Positions 47,423 through 59,206 of a stretch of 64,000 nucleotides of DNA are shown here, one piece after another. The notes under the pieces were generated by a model. That model was not told the origin of the DNA and ran no database searches. It saw nothing but the letters and a program-made list of their open reading frames with translations. Origin of the DNA: Melastoma dodecandrum (Eukaryota > Streptophyta > Magnoliopsida > Myrtales > Melastomataceae); the NCBI GenBank assembly GCA_029817715.1, contig JARUPY010000164.1, forward strand, positions 1,616,001 to 1,680,000, in the 5' to 3' direction. The first letter of the stretch is position 1. Every line of letters starts with the position of its first letter. The position numbers and the translations under genes were made by a program.

Positions 47423-49990
47423 CTACCTCAAATGAGGATCATATCCTTCTATAGGAGAAATCATATCATTAACAATATCGACACAAAATACTTGATTAAT
47501 CTTGCTCGTACCTAACTTTGGCGTCTTTATGCGCGTGATCTTGAACATGTTGGCAGATGACATAACCATCAACTTATGAAAGTAGTTGTAAGAGCATAGA
47601 TTGTAGAGTTGAGAGATCAAATACTTGTGCCTAAGAATGGGGTGGCACCTATTACAAACAACATCAGCTTCCAATAATTGGGCAAACGTGGGGCATCCTT
47701 GAGCACTTCAGCATCGAGTCGAGGAGCGGGCCCCAATCTATCCTTAATATTACGAGAAGCAATATTGATTGCATGACTATCCTGATCCCCAGATGTCTTA
47801 GAAACATCGTTGCTCTTTTCAGTTGACGCAGAGTCACTGGTGGCAGAAGTAACCATCACACTGTCAGTAACACTGCGAGTCGAAGACTTTTGAGTTTTGA
47901 CAAGTTTCTGCTTTCCTTCGACCATCCTTCCTTTATCAAACTTCTTAACGATAGGTCCAAAAGAGAAACGCCTATCACCAACCCAAGGAGGTCCTTGACG
48001 ATTAATTCCCAAAGCGGCTTTCTCAACCGTAGTAAGGTCGAACCATGCTTCAGCATGGTGAGACTGGAGGAACTTCTTGAAAGTGAAACACCTACCCTTG
48101 AGATGAGATTCATCCATATGCTACTAGCAGATCTCATTCCTAAGTTTGAAGTATGAACAAGGCAAATAACAACTCCATTTATCAGGAGTCGTTTGAACAG
48201 GTTATTGGCCACATAAGTTTCACTTGAAATGCATGATTCCTGTAAGGTAGAATCGACAACATCAATTACATTAACCATGAAAGTATGTACCTCACAATCA
48301 ATGAAAGGTTTGTTGTCGATGGAAGTAGGTTCATCAGTCTCCTTAAAACGGAGAACTTTGGACTCAATCAAGTCCTGTATGAGATTTCTAAAAGTTAAGC
48401 AATCGCATGTCGCATGTGTAAAACACCCGTGCCACTCGCAGTAGCTTTTCTTCTTTTCCTTATCAGCTTGTGGCAATCGATGACTTGGATTAAGCTTGAT
48501 TCGACCGTGATCTTTGAGCCAATAAAAAATCTCATCTGCTTGTCCACATTGAATGAATACTTGTGCTCTTCATTCGATTTTTGGGAAGCCTTTGCTTTGA
48601 AATTCTTCTTGGCCAAAACATCGCAAACAGTCGACTCTCTTTTGACAAATTCAGCAATATCTACTTCAATTAGAGTCGTTTCGACCTGGTAAAATGATTG
48701 CTTCTTCGACTCTTCCCTTAACATGCTTTCATATTTTGTGACGCTTTGAACGAGCTCATACGGATCTATGAATTTCTCTCATTGAATCTTTTTCCGAATT
48801 CGAATATTCAGGGGGTCCTAAGCTATTTCGACGCAGAGCCTTCCGAAACCATTGTAAGAATGTTGCCGCTAATTCACCAGCCTGTTGTTTCATCCGAGTC
48901 AACTCAACTATTGTAATGGTCGAATCAAAAGTAGAAAAGGCTTGCATAAACTGCTTCTGCATCTCTTGCCAATTCTGTATTGAATTGGCCGACAAATGTA
49001 TATACCAATTGATAGCTGAACCGGTCAATGAGCTTTGAAACAACGTGAGTTTCCAAAAATGATTGTTAAAAGCCTCGCCAGCTTGGTGAGTGAATCAAGC
49101 CACCTGTTCCATTTATGTCATATCATCTTCGCCAGAGAACCTAGTGCAATCAGCGATCTTATACCCCCTCGGATATGGGTAGTCCCTGTGGATGTACTCT
49201 GGATATGGGTACTCTTATAGAAGTTCACCTCTTCTCTACGCATCGCGCCCAGAACAATCTGTTCTACCAATCGGGCGATATATTCCTTATAATTTATATG
49301 ATCTCGTTGTACTATTGGGGCTCTGGGAACATCCCTATCGAATTGGGGTCTTTCCCTGTCGAAGGCCTGTCGTTTAGCGTTCGCAACACGCTCCCTTGGG
49401 GGTTCCTCAAACAGATTCCTCCTCATGTTTGGGTACTCTACAAGAGGTGGTCTATCAGCATCTTCGACTGTTGATCGAGCGTAGAAACTCTCTCGTCGAC
49501 GATGGGGAGGGGTATACGCTGATGGTCTATACTCATCTTCATTATCACCATCGAAGTTCTGATCCAATTAATGACCATGTGAAACTGGAGTATAGGGGCC
49601 ACTAGGATCTTGCGGGACCCGGGTCTACTCGTTCCGGCATGATAATCATCATTTGGTTGAACATTTCCATGATTGATATGTGGGTCAAAGCCAACTCTTC
49701 ACTTTCTTTCCAGAATCGATGCTCTCCTAGCAACTATGGTCGGAGAATATTCATTATCAATTCTTTTAATGAGGACTTGAACTTGCCTCTGCATTACCCA
49801 CAAATGTTCCTGGGTCTGCCTTTGCATCCTCAGAATCGCATCAAAGTTGACGGTTTTTGAAGAATGCTGACGATCGGACCTTATTGGAGGCGGGTCTTGC
49901 AGATTTTCGCTGGTATTTTGCTGCCCATTCTAGGAATCACCACCAAGATTGGGATGACCACTCGCGATGTTTTTTTTTAAGAATCACTAT
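47423..49990 (-). pseudogene. Element A gag and zinc-finger-like linker
   Basis: Gag starts near 49990 (MVANHSDS on the minus strand), with a broken leader at 49118-49567. The capsid-type domain is at 48756-49043: SLTGSAINWYIHLSANSIQN, QEMQKQFMQAFSTFD and AATFLQWFRKALRR. The C-terminal part at 47856-48476 has YCEWHGCFTHATCDCLTFRN. At 47423-47674 a CNRC pair with a later Cys matches the CX2C-X13-CX2C module of element B. Many frame changes and stops are present. Confidence 0.65.
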
Positions 49991-50079
49991 GGTTCGCAAC
50001 CATTCTCGCTACGCTCCAAGTCCTTGGCATTCCGCGTTTTCACACGAAACTCGTTTCTGACTTCCACTATGTTCGCCAA

Positions 50080-50640
50080 AAACGTGTTTGCGGAGGAACC
50101 TGTCGCGATATAATGATGACTAAAAAAAGGTTCCAAAAATGTGGTCGCCAAGACTTTTAAATAGACATAAATGTAAAGAACAAGAATGAGAACACATGAA
50201 TAAAAACAGTTACTTCCATTTCTGTAGAAAAAGGTTACTGGGAGACAACCAAGTAGCCCTTCGGGATCTTTGAATGATTGTCATGTATTTTTCACAAGAG
50301 ACTGACCACATATTTATACTAACATTTAACCATATCCAGACAACAATTGCTAATAAACCGTTAACATAACTACTAAACATATTTTGCACATGTTTTATAG
50401 AAACTAACCGCGCACCATATACTTTGACCAAGACTTGGTGAGACTTCGATTGTAAATTGGCTATGTCTTGAAACTTTAATTTGAACTCTTCTTTCGACCG
50501 CAACTTCTTTCGATTAGGTCTTGATTGAACTTTATTTTGTCCGTACTTCGAGACGTCTTTATTTCTACATACTCGAACTTCGACGTGATGTTTCTTCGAT
50601 TGGATCATTAACCGCGATAATAGACCTCGCGATCATTAAA
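50080..50640 (-). repeat. Element A 5' LTR-like region and leader
   Basis: On the minus strand, upstream of gag, is a TATA-type sequence (TTAGTATAAATATGTGG, plus strand about 50309-50325). A transcribed-looking region and then TTGGCGAACATAGTGG (plus strand about 50062-50077) follow, a candidate primer-binding site of the TGGCG type used in Tat/Athila elements. Exact LTR ends and a duplication were not found. Confidence 0.4.
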
Positions 50641-50649
50641 GCTCAAAAT

Positions 50650-52050
50650 AGTTTTACGGTATAAACAAAATGCGAATGGAGTCGAGTTCATAAAACCTGT
50701 TTTGATAACTTCAAATGTGGGGGTGTGGACCCGAGCGCGGAAAGTTGAAATGCAATGACCAACCGGGTTTTTTTTTTTTTGTTTCGTAATATTTGTTTGG
50801 ATGCAGTGTCGTATGCAAGAGGGCTTCCGGAATTTATTATTACTATTATGACGGATGGACGGGACCGACAGCAGCAGCGGCCAGCTGTAATAAGTAATAA
50901 TTGGACACGCAAGGATCTGACTTCGCCAGACTCTTTTCTTTTTCAAATGTCGGGGTTTTGCCTCGTGGTCTCCCATTTGTGCATTGAAATCGTTTCCTCC
51001 TTATTTTTACCTGGAGGAGATAAGAAGGACCTGATTCCAAGCCCCCATCTCGGGGGATGAGGCTAAACTGCATCCCGCTGCGTCTCACGTGGACTGATTT
51101 TCTTTTTAATGTTTTTGGAGGGTCGGTCGGTCTCATTTCCAAAATTTGCGATAATCATTATAAAAATTTCCTTTCGAAAGAAAATTTGAAGTAAAATTAA
51201 TATTATTTTATCTTTTAGTGAATCTCGTTCAAGTTAAGAATTTTTTTTTTATAATGTTTATAGAAAACTTTCGTATTTTAGAAAGTTTGTTCCAAACAAA
51301 AACGTTACTACTTAAAAGTGATGATAATTTTTTTTTTCGGTTAGCAAATGTCGTTCTAAATATGAAATTTTATTTTCGAATGAACTTTCTCATTACGATG
51401 CTATTAAATATTTTTTTTTAGAAAGTTCATTCCAAATGAAAAAATTCAGTGATATTAATGATCCTTGCCTAACAACGAATTTCTTTCCTAATAAGAAATT
51501 TTGTTATCTAATGGATATTTTTGTAGTGATTACTGTCACTTTCTTACTTTCGGAAGTTCATTTCTAACATAAGAATTCGTAGCAGAAAATTAAATTTATT
51601 ACTTTTCTCCAAGTTTCGTTACGCTTAAGAAGTTCTGTTCTAATTCCGTTAAAGAACGAACTTTCTTGTAATGATTACAGTAAAGTTTCGTTTTATCGGA
51701 ACGGGAGGTTGACCAAATCTAATAATAACAGTTTCTTTTACCGTAGATCGAAAAATGAGTAGCCGTTGATCAATGTACCAAAAAATGAAACATAAAGTTA
51801 TGCGCAGATAAGACTCAGTGCGCATCATTTTAGACGCTTCTCATTTCGGGGATCGATTCCAATTAGATAATGTTTTCTCTCTCTCTCACTATCATTTTAT
51901 CCATTTTGTTGTATTTGTTCCTTAACGCCTTCGAAGAAAAATCGGGGAGTAAATTATAACCGGGAACAGAGTCAAGAATGGGGTACAACCTCTCTTTTTT
52001 GGGGGTAGAAAGAAAGTTTCTGACAGAAGATGCTGAAGTGATTTTGATGA
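50650..52050. other. Non-coding spacer between elements A and B
   Basis: AT-rich sequence with repeated GAAAGTT(C/T)(A/G)TTCCAAA-like motifs around 51280-51440 and no recognised gene. Probably old transposon sequence. Confidence 0.4.
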
Positions 52051-52913
52051 CGAGCATTGATCTTTTGCGAAACAGAAGTTAATCTTCTATGCGACAGAAG
52101 CTACTCCTGATGAGAATCTTCTGTATGGAAATATTTTTGTAATTAATAATTAATTATGAAATTAAGTGGAAATATTTCATAGGAATTATCCAATATGATT
52201 AGGACAATTATGCGATCGAAATCAAATGATTTCGTTACGAAAGAAATAACGAAAATAATATATTTCCAATTGAAGGAAATAAATATTCTATTTATGGAAG
52301 GTTCTACATAATTGAATATGTGTCATACGAATGCTATCTTCCATTCTCAATTCTTCTTTAGTTAATAAAAACGTGCTATTTGTCCAGATTCATCAAGATA
52401 AACGAATGAGTCTAATAAAATAATTCATGGAAGTTAATTTTTATTATTTCCATACATAGAAGGTTATCCTAATCTGTAACCTTGTGCAATGGTTATCCAT
52501 GGGGATTTGATTAAATCAATTCATCTTGATTAGATCTCACCCCAAACAGATACCTACCAATGGAAAACGTCATTTGATTATTAATGGAATTAACATAATT
52601 GATTTATTCGTTTTCCATTTAAGTGTAGAAGCTATATTTGTCAATTTTACTTTCTACGCTTAACATTTTGTCTTTGTGTATAAATAGGCATTCGGTTGTG
52701 ATTTTAAAAAACACAGAAAAATACAGAAACACTAGATACATTGGTCGGACGTTGGTTCGTGATTTTTGGTTGGTTCAACTTTTGTTAGTCACACACGAGA
52801 AGCGTTAGCTGTAGAAGGCTGCTTCATTGGTGAAGTTTTCTAGTAGGGTGGCTCGGGGGCCACGAGGGACTCGGTTGGAAGCTGCATGAGACGTTAGTGG
52901 GAACCGCGGCAAG

Positions 52914-54038
52914 ATGCTGTGTGGCCAACGTGCAGTGGGCCGGCCAATAATTTTTGGCCGTTTCACTCATCAATCAGGAGATGATGCGGCCAATAATTTT
53001 TGGAAACTAAAGCTATTTCCGAATTCACTCACAGAAGATGCTTTCACGTGGTACGCGAGTCTACCTCCTGGGTCAGTAACATCATGGGCGGAAATGCAGT
53101 CTTTCTTTATGAAAGCATTTGCTCGGCTAAACACACCCATGTCAATCTTTGAGGTGAAGCGGCTTAAACAGATCGCTGGAGAATACCCAGGACAGTTTCT
53201 CATGCATCTACGAAAGGCGCTGCTTCACTGTAGACCTGCAATTCCTGAAAGGGACCAGTTGATGATTGCGTTAAACGAGTTGTCTATGCCCTTCAAGAAA
53301 AAGCTATAGGGGAAATGTTTAATGATCTGTATGACTTGGCTAGGAGAGCAACCAAATACCATCAGTTACTGATGGAAGAGGCCCAGTCTAAACACGCTTA
53401 TCAGTTATAAACCCTTGAGGTAGACATGGCCGAGTTCGTGAAAACCGAAGCAACGATTTACGAACCTCTAGCAAGGAAAAATTCAGAAGCAAAAACATCT
53501 CAGAAGTCTGGTGAAGAAAGAAAAGGCGGATGCAATTTTTGATTGGCTTGTCCAACGGAAACGGATTAAGCTTAAATCGGGCCACAGAGCCTCCCAGACG
53601 GAAAGAGAGAATACTAGGAATTATTGCAAATGGCATGGGTCGTTCACACATACCACCAGAGACTGTCTGTCAGTCAGGAACATAATTCAAGACCTTATAG
53701 AGTCAAAGGAATTATGTGTTCCTGAAGTAGACGAAGTCACTATGGTTGACAACATACCTTTTGACGACGAAGTAGCCATTCATATGTTCGATGTTTCTGA
53801 TGTTGACATCAATCTCATCGAAACTAATACCGAGTTTTCCCTACAGGATATAAAGATTCCCAAGGAGACCTTAGTGGCGAATGCCCTCTTCCGTCGCTTG
53901 GCTGACAACCGTGTAGTCACCTGTCCGGTCAAGAAAGTAGCGCCCAGTCTCTGCTGCTGGCATATGAATGACACGTACACCATTGATAGATGCAATACGT
54001 TCCGGAAGTATCTGCAGATTAATCAGAGGGATGCCTGA
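52914..54038 (+). pseudogene. Element B gag
   Basis: 52914-53309 is the capsid-type domain: NSLTEDAFTWYASLPPGSV, MQSFFMKAFARLNTP and GQFLMHLRKALLHC. It continues in another frame (FNDLYDLARRATKYHQLLME) after a TAG at about 53308. The next piece, 53511-54038, carries NYCKWHGSFTHTTRDCLSVR, the counterpart of a sequence in element A. The N-terminus looks truncated by the 17-bp duplication. At least two frame changes and one extra stop are present. Confidence 0.7.
52941..53003. repeat. 17-bp direct repeat at the start of element B gag
   Basis: CGGCCAATAATTTTTGG occurs at 52941-52957 and 52987-53003. The first copy also forms a GGCCAA...TTGGCC palindrome. It looks like a small duplication that truncated the gag N-terminus. 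Confidence 0.7.
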
Positions 54039-54476
54039 TATGAATTGACCCCACTCGAGGAGGTAGCAATGGGAATAGTATCCCCAAGTTCGCGAAGTGC
54101 CTCTAATAATTCACAAAGGGGATTCAAAAGCCCCCCAAGTGCGGAGCGCAGGCCAGCTACCCGGGGAGGAACAGGTGGCCCCCATGGTCGAGGCAGAACA
54201 CCTGAACAACAGCTCCGAGCTTTCGAGCGTCCCAAACGACACCTGGAGTTTAATGACTCGTCCTTCCAGCAAGGGACAAAGCCAAAACAGGAAAGGAACG
54301 ACCATTCCGGGGAATCTCGTTCTGGAGCTGTAGAAGGAGACGTCCTTAGCAGAACCCAACGGTCTGAAAGGCCGTAGGAAAAAGGGGGTAAGCTAAGACA
54401 CGGAACGCCTAGAGTAGACATACAAGCACTCCGGACAGGACCTCCAATAGCCCAGTTCCTTGATGAAAGGATGCTC

Positions 54477-54539
54477 TGTAAGAAATGCAAGCTTATAGCT
54501 CAGAACAGGATCCTGATCACGCAACTCTGCACCTCCTGT
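54477..54539 (+). other. CX2C-X13-CX2C zinc-finger-like module
   Basis: The reading gives CKKC, thirteen residues ending in ILITQL, then CTSC. Four cysteines in this spacing suggest a zinc-binding module between gag and protease. A degenerate equivalent with CNRC lies at 47600-47670 in element A. This is a visible pattern; the function is inferred. Confidence 0.5.
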
Positions 54540-54665
54540 TGTGTCAACTACTTCTTCAAGCTTGTAGACTTGTCCTCAAACGGGGAAATCATGGTCAAAC
54601 CAGTCACAGGTACTTTTGAAACTAACAGTTGTTCGGTAACATAGCAGGTATTAACGCGGACAGTA

Positions 54666-55823
54666 GTGGGATACGATCCATTCGTAGGAGATTTCGTCGA
54701 GGTATGTCAATCTTTCCTTGGTTATAAGAAATCAAGGGTAATTAAAATGGTTAACCCCTCGAAATATTGGCAGAAGGCAGTTGGCAAGAGCTCTTTGCTA
54801 CCAAAGGCTCGAAAGAGAAGGGATAGACGCCTAAGTCACGTTGCTAAGAGGGCTAGGCCTACCCTCTCAAGGGCAGCTCCACCTGCCAGAGTGTTTACAA
54901 AGGGATTGAACACTGAAGCAGAGTACATTGAGTCTACAGACCATTCAGAAGGGCCTGGCTCAGGCTTTGATTATACCCCGCTTCGGAGTGGAATCCCAAG
55001 TGATGCTGACGGAGAAAAAGGGCCGATTGTGAGTTGCAACGCTCTCACCTTGCCTATAGACTTCGCCAATAATCGGAAGGAGGAAACCATAAGAGGTAAA
55101 GTGCCTCTTCCTTGTTCACCTGCTTATCCGGCAGGCTTTCCACTTCATTGGCTGGAAAAACCATCTGATAGCATGAAACGACACATGCACTCTTTGTACA
55201 TCACCGCTACCTTTGACGGTACTATGGTGAGTCGGGTCCTTGTAGGCAATGGACCTACAATAAACGTGCTTCATTTGTCCAGATTTAAAATGCTTGGATA
55301 TAAGCCCCATGACTTGGTTAAAACCAATGTCGCAGTGAGTGGCTTTAACGGTAGGAAATCTGAATGCTTAGGGGTTTCCTCTGTGTACCTAGAAGTAGGT
55401 CGCAAGGAAAGCGAAACTGCCTTCTTTGTGATTGACATAATTCCTACTTTTAATGCTTTGTTGGGCCGCGATTGGCTCCATAAAGCCACGGCTATTCCTT
55501 CTACTTTACATAGGGAGTTAATGCCATGGGTTGATTCCGAAGTTGAGATTATTAAGGTTGATGAATACTCTTGTTATGACAAAGGTATCTTGCATGCAGA
55601 AACAAGCAAGACTGTCAAGGACCTCACACTGGAACAGTGCTATAAGCTTGGCGACCCTACTGTTGGACCCCTTGGTCAACCATCTGGAAAGTTTGACTAC
55701 ATTGTAGACTACGGGACGTCGCACCCTGAGCCAAAGACGGACCCTGGCGTTCCAACTGGGTGGGGAGATGAGCTTTCTGCCAAGGACATAGAGGAGGTCC
55801 TACAAGAAGTCAATTCAGGTTGA
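54666..55823 (+). pseudogene. Element B aspartic protease region
   Basis: A 385-codon frame with a basic N-terminal half and the gypsy protease in the second half: SLYITATFDGTMVSRVLVGN, GPTINVLHLSRFKMLGY, ETAFFVIDIIPTFNALLGRD. The active-site Asp before NG is Gly (VGNG), so proteolysis is unlikely. The WLHKATAIPSTLHRELMPW segment is a standard Tat-lineage continuation. It is followed by the linker to reverse transcriptase across stops (55824-56274). Confidence 0.75.
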
Positions 55824-56274
55824 AAACCCCCTAGGGACGGACGGACCAAAAAAGGATGAAGTTGAAAAGAACCAGCAAAACGATGTCGCGGAGTTGGAGC
55901 CCGATAGACTCCTAAAGGAGGGGACCTATGGACCAGAATGAAGGTGGAAATGAAGCAGTCGCCGATGTCCTTCCACGACTTCAAGTCTACCAGGGGAATT
56001 ACTGCTGTAGACAACCTATCTCTTGGTTTTCAATAAACTCAGGAGCGCTTAGAACGCCTAACGCTTGAAATAAGCCTGTGTCTACCGATTTAGGTGGAAC
56101 TGAAGAATGTGAGTCTTTAATGACCCCGTGCGACCCATTAATTAGCATTAATTTGGGAAGCGAGACTTCTCATAGGATTCTTTTCATTAGTTCTTTAGTA
56201 AATGAGAACTGTTTAATGCTATTAAAGGAGTACTTGAAGAATTCAAGGACTGCTTCGCCTGGGATTATACTGAG

Positions 56275-57111
56275 ATGCTAGGTTTAGACCGTAGACTAGT
56301 AGAACACACCATTCCCATCAAGAAGGATTTCAAGCCAGTACAGCTGGCACTAAGGCGCATGACTAGGGAAGAGACGCAACTAGTCTTTGAAGAAGTTAAA
56401 AAGCTTTTTCGAGCAGGATACATAAGGACCTCATGTTATACTGAGTGGATTTCTAGCATTGTACCTGTTTTGAAAAAGAACGGCAAAATTAGAGTCTGCA
56501 TAGACTTTAGAGATTTGAACCGTGCCACTCCAAAGGATGAATATCCTATGCCTATCACAGATGATCTTATAGACAAGACAACGGGGCATCAGATTATGTT
56601 GTTCATGGATGGGTTCGCTGGTTACAACCAGATCTTCATCGCAGAAGAGGATATACACAAAACAGAATTCAGATGTCCCTTAGGAATATTCGAATGGGTA
56701 GTGATGTCATTTGGATTAAAAAACGCTGGTGCTACCTATCAACGTGCAATGAATGCTATATTTGATGCCTCTTTCGGAAAGACAGTGGAAGTCTACATTG
56801 ACGATATAGTCGTCAATTCGACAAAGGATAAACTTCATGTCGACCATCTCAGGAATGCTTTCATGAAAATGAGAGGACATCAACTTAAACTAAACCCACT
56901 TAAATGCGCCTTTGGGGTTAAAGCAGGGCAATTTTTGGGTTTCTTAGTACATCAACACGGTATTGAAGTTGATCAGAACAAGGTAAAAGCCATCCAAAAC
57001 TTAGCAGCACCAAGAAGCAAAAAAGAGTTACAGGTTTTTCTTGGAAGGGTGAATTACCTGCGAAGGTTCATTGGAAATATCGCAGGAAAAATGCAGGCGC
57101 CAATCTTTTGA
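56275..57111 (+). pseudogene. Element B reverse transcriptase
   Basis: A 278-codon frame covering most RT motifs: VCIDFRDLNRATPKDEYPMP, FMDGFAGYNQIFIAEED, SFGLKNAGATYQRAMN and VEVYIDDIVVNS, with both YIDD aspartates present. It ends in the thumb/connection (GRVNYLRRFIGN) at a TGA, and the next frame begins four bases earlier, so the break is a small frameshift. Taken alone the catalytic residues are intact; the polyprotein is not. Confidence 0.82.
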
Positions 57112-57995
57112 GGGGAAAAAGTGATTTTAGGTGGACTGAGAAACATGAAGAAGCATTCAATGCTTTGAAAAAGTATTTAACAAACCCACCAGTTTTGATA
57201 CCCCCTCAACATGGAAAACCTTTCTTTCTTTATGTGGCTGCCACCGAAACGACTACAGGGGCTATGTTAGCCCAAATGGATCAAAACGGACGCGAAAGGG
57301 CCGTTTATTACTTGTCAAGGCAACTGACACCAATCGAAGTTAGGTATTCCCCGAAGGAAAAGTTGTGTCTATCAGTATTTTATGCAATCATGAAACTTAG
57401 ACACTACTTCAGGAGCAGTGAAGTCTACGTCGTATCTAAGTCACCCATTATTAAATACTTCTTCGTGAGTCCATTACTGAGTGGACGAATTAGCAAATGG
57501 AGCCTAATTTTGTCTCCATACGATCTGAGATATAAGTCTCAGCAGTCAGTCAAGGGACAAGCACTGGCTGATTTTCTAGTTGACTATGACCCAGCCTTGT
57601 CTATAGAACAAGAAGAGGCAACTGAAGAGGTCTGGCAGGCTTGGTTTGATGGCTCGTCCACTAAGAATGGAGCTGGGATAGGAGTTCATATAATATCCCC
57701 AATGGGTAAAGACATCAGGCTAGCCTTTCGCCTTCAGGTCATACCTACTAACAATGCTACGGAGTATGAAGCATTAATAACAGTATTGAAGGAGCTCGTG
57801 GCACTAAAGGCAACGCATGCCCGTGTCAAGGGAGATTCCTTGTTGGTTATCAACCAGGTTAACAAAGAATGCACCTGTCAAGGCAGGCTATTGCCATATT
57901 TCGAGATAGTTCAGCGGCAAGTCGCACGCTTTGAGGATATCACGTTCCAATTTATAGGACGTGAGAAAAACGTAGTGGCTAATAGCCTAGTATAG
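57108..57995 (+). pseudogene. Element B RNase H and archaeal-type second RNase H
   Basis: The first part is the retroviral RNase H (FNALKKYLTNPPVLIPP, FFLYVAATETTTGAMLAQ, YSPKEKLCLSVFYAIMKLRH). After the connector WSLILSPYDLRYKSQQSVKG, the second RNase H reads AWFDGSSTKNGAGIGVHI, NNATEYEALITVLKEL and VKGDSLLVINQVN, with D, E and D residues in the expected places. The frame stops at a TAG at 57993-57995. Confidence 0.82.
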
Positions 57996-58270
57996 TTAGC
58001 ATCAGGGTACAAAAGCAGGATAGAACAGGGTGACATACCTGACATTGGTTCACATCTGCAGCCAGAGGAAAACATCATGGTTGTAGACATAATGAACCAG
58101 GATAAAGACTGGAGAGAACCGATAGTCGACTTTCTGTCAGATCCCAATCAGGAAGCTAAACAGCGAATCAAGGTTCAGGCGCTGTCATGTGTCCTCTTAG
58201 ACGGTGTACTCTATAGAAAATATGCAAGCAAAGTCCTATAACCCGCGCCCCAGCAGCTGAACTTACCCCT

Positions 58271-59044
58271 GTGATCAAACCTTGGCCTTTCAGGACCTGG
58301 GCTTTAGATGTGATAAGGGAAATTCATCCTCACTCTAGTCGAGGGGATGCGTTTATCTTAGTAGCAACAAATTACTTCACCAAGTGGGTAGAAGCGCAAG
58401 TCTACATGGACCAAAATGAAGTCATCAATTTTTTACGAACTTGCATCATCTATCGATTCGGCATTCCCCAGAACATTGTTGTAGACAATGGGACAGTTTT
58501 TAACAACTTAAGAGTGAGGGAATTCGCCGAAGAATTTGGCTTTTCAGTTCTGAATTCCACTCCATACTATCCTCAGGCGAACGGACATGCTGAAGCCTCC
58601 AACAAATTAATTAAAAACAACATTCAAAAGATGGTCGGGCTTAATCCAAAAAGGTGGCACGAAGTACTTAATGATACACATTAGGCTCTAAGGGTCACTA
58701 AACACGAGAGCACTGGGGAAACTCCATTCGCGTTAGTATACGGCCATGACGCAGTTCTACCTATCGAAATGAGGAACAAGTCGCTCCGTGCCAGCCAACC
58801 TTGGAAAATGATTTTACCCTTAAAACTTAAAGACCAGATTCTTGAAAAATGGTCCCCAAATTGGGAAGGACCGTATCAGGTCAGTGAGACCTTCTCAGCA
58901 AATAGCTATAGATTGTCGACACTCGATGGAGTCAGGCAACCTCTAAAAATTAATGGCAAGTACCTGAAACACTATAGAAAAACTATTTGGGAATCGCACA
59001 GGAAGATTCTAAGCAAACGCTTCCCATTTATAGGGGACAGGTAG
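58271..59044 (+). pseudogene. Element B integrase core and C-terminal tail
   Basis: 58271-58684 holds the integrase core with D, D and E present: PFRTWALDVIREIHPHSS, FGIPQNIVVDNGTVFNN and NGHAEASNKLIKNNIQKM. A stop separates it from GESTGETPFALVYGHD-like sequence near 58710-58750 and from the tail at 58769-59044 (EKWSPNWEGPYQVSETF, INGKYLKHY). Upstream, the HHCC zinc region seen in element A is missing between about 58220 and 58260, a deletion of roughly 200 bp. Confidence 0.78.
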
Positions 59045-59206
59045 CTAAAAATTAACTTTACAAGTATACTTTAGCGATAGACTAAAGAGTTTGTTTAAAG
59101 GGTGTCTTCCCTGGGTTAGTCTACAGCTGGTAAAAGTAAAAAATGAGTTTGTTTTAAGGGTGCCATCCCTTGAGACCTCAAAAGAAAAGAAAACAAAGCT
59201 AAGCCA

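Larger units (their letters stand above)
41500..50640 (-). mobile_element. Element A: decayed Tat-lineage Ty3/gypsy retrotransposon
   Basis: Minus-strand blocks in element order: 5' LTR-like region (about 50080-50640), gag (about 47860-49990), protease (46563-46922), reverse transcriptase (44826-45660), RNase H plus second RNase H and integrase zinc region (43660-44793), integrase core and tail (43076-43649). A plus-strand coiled-coil relic at 41560-41857 lies antisense to pol on the 3' side. The second, archaeal-type RNase H after the retroviral one is a hallmark of the Tat lineage (established knowledge). Many stops and frame changes, plus catalytic substitutions, make it dead. A 3' LTR was not located. 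Confidence 0.8.
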
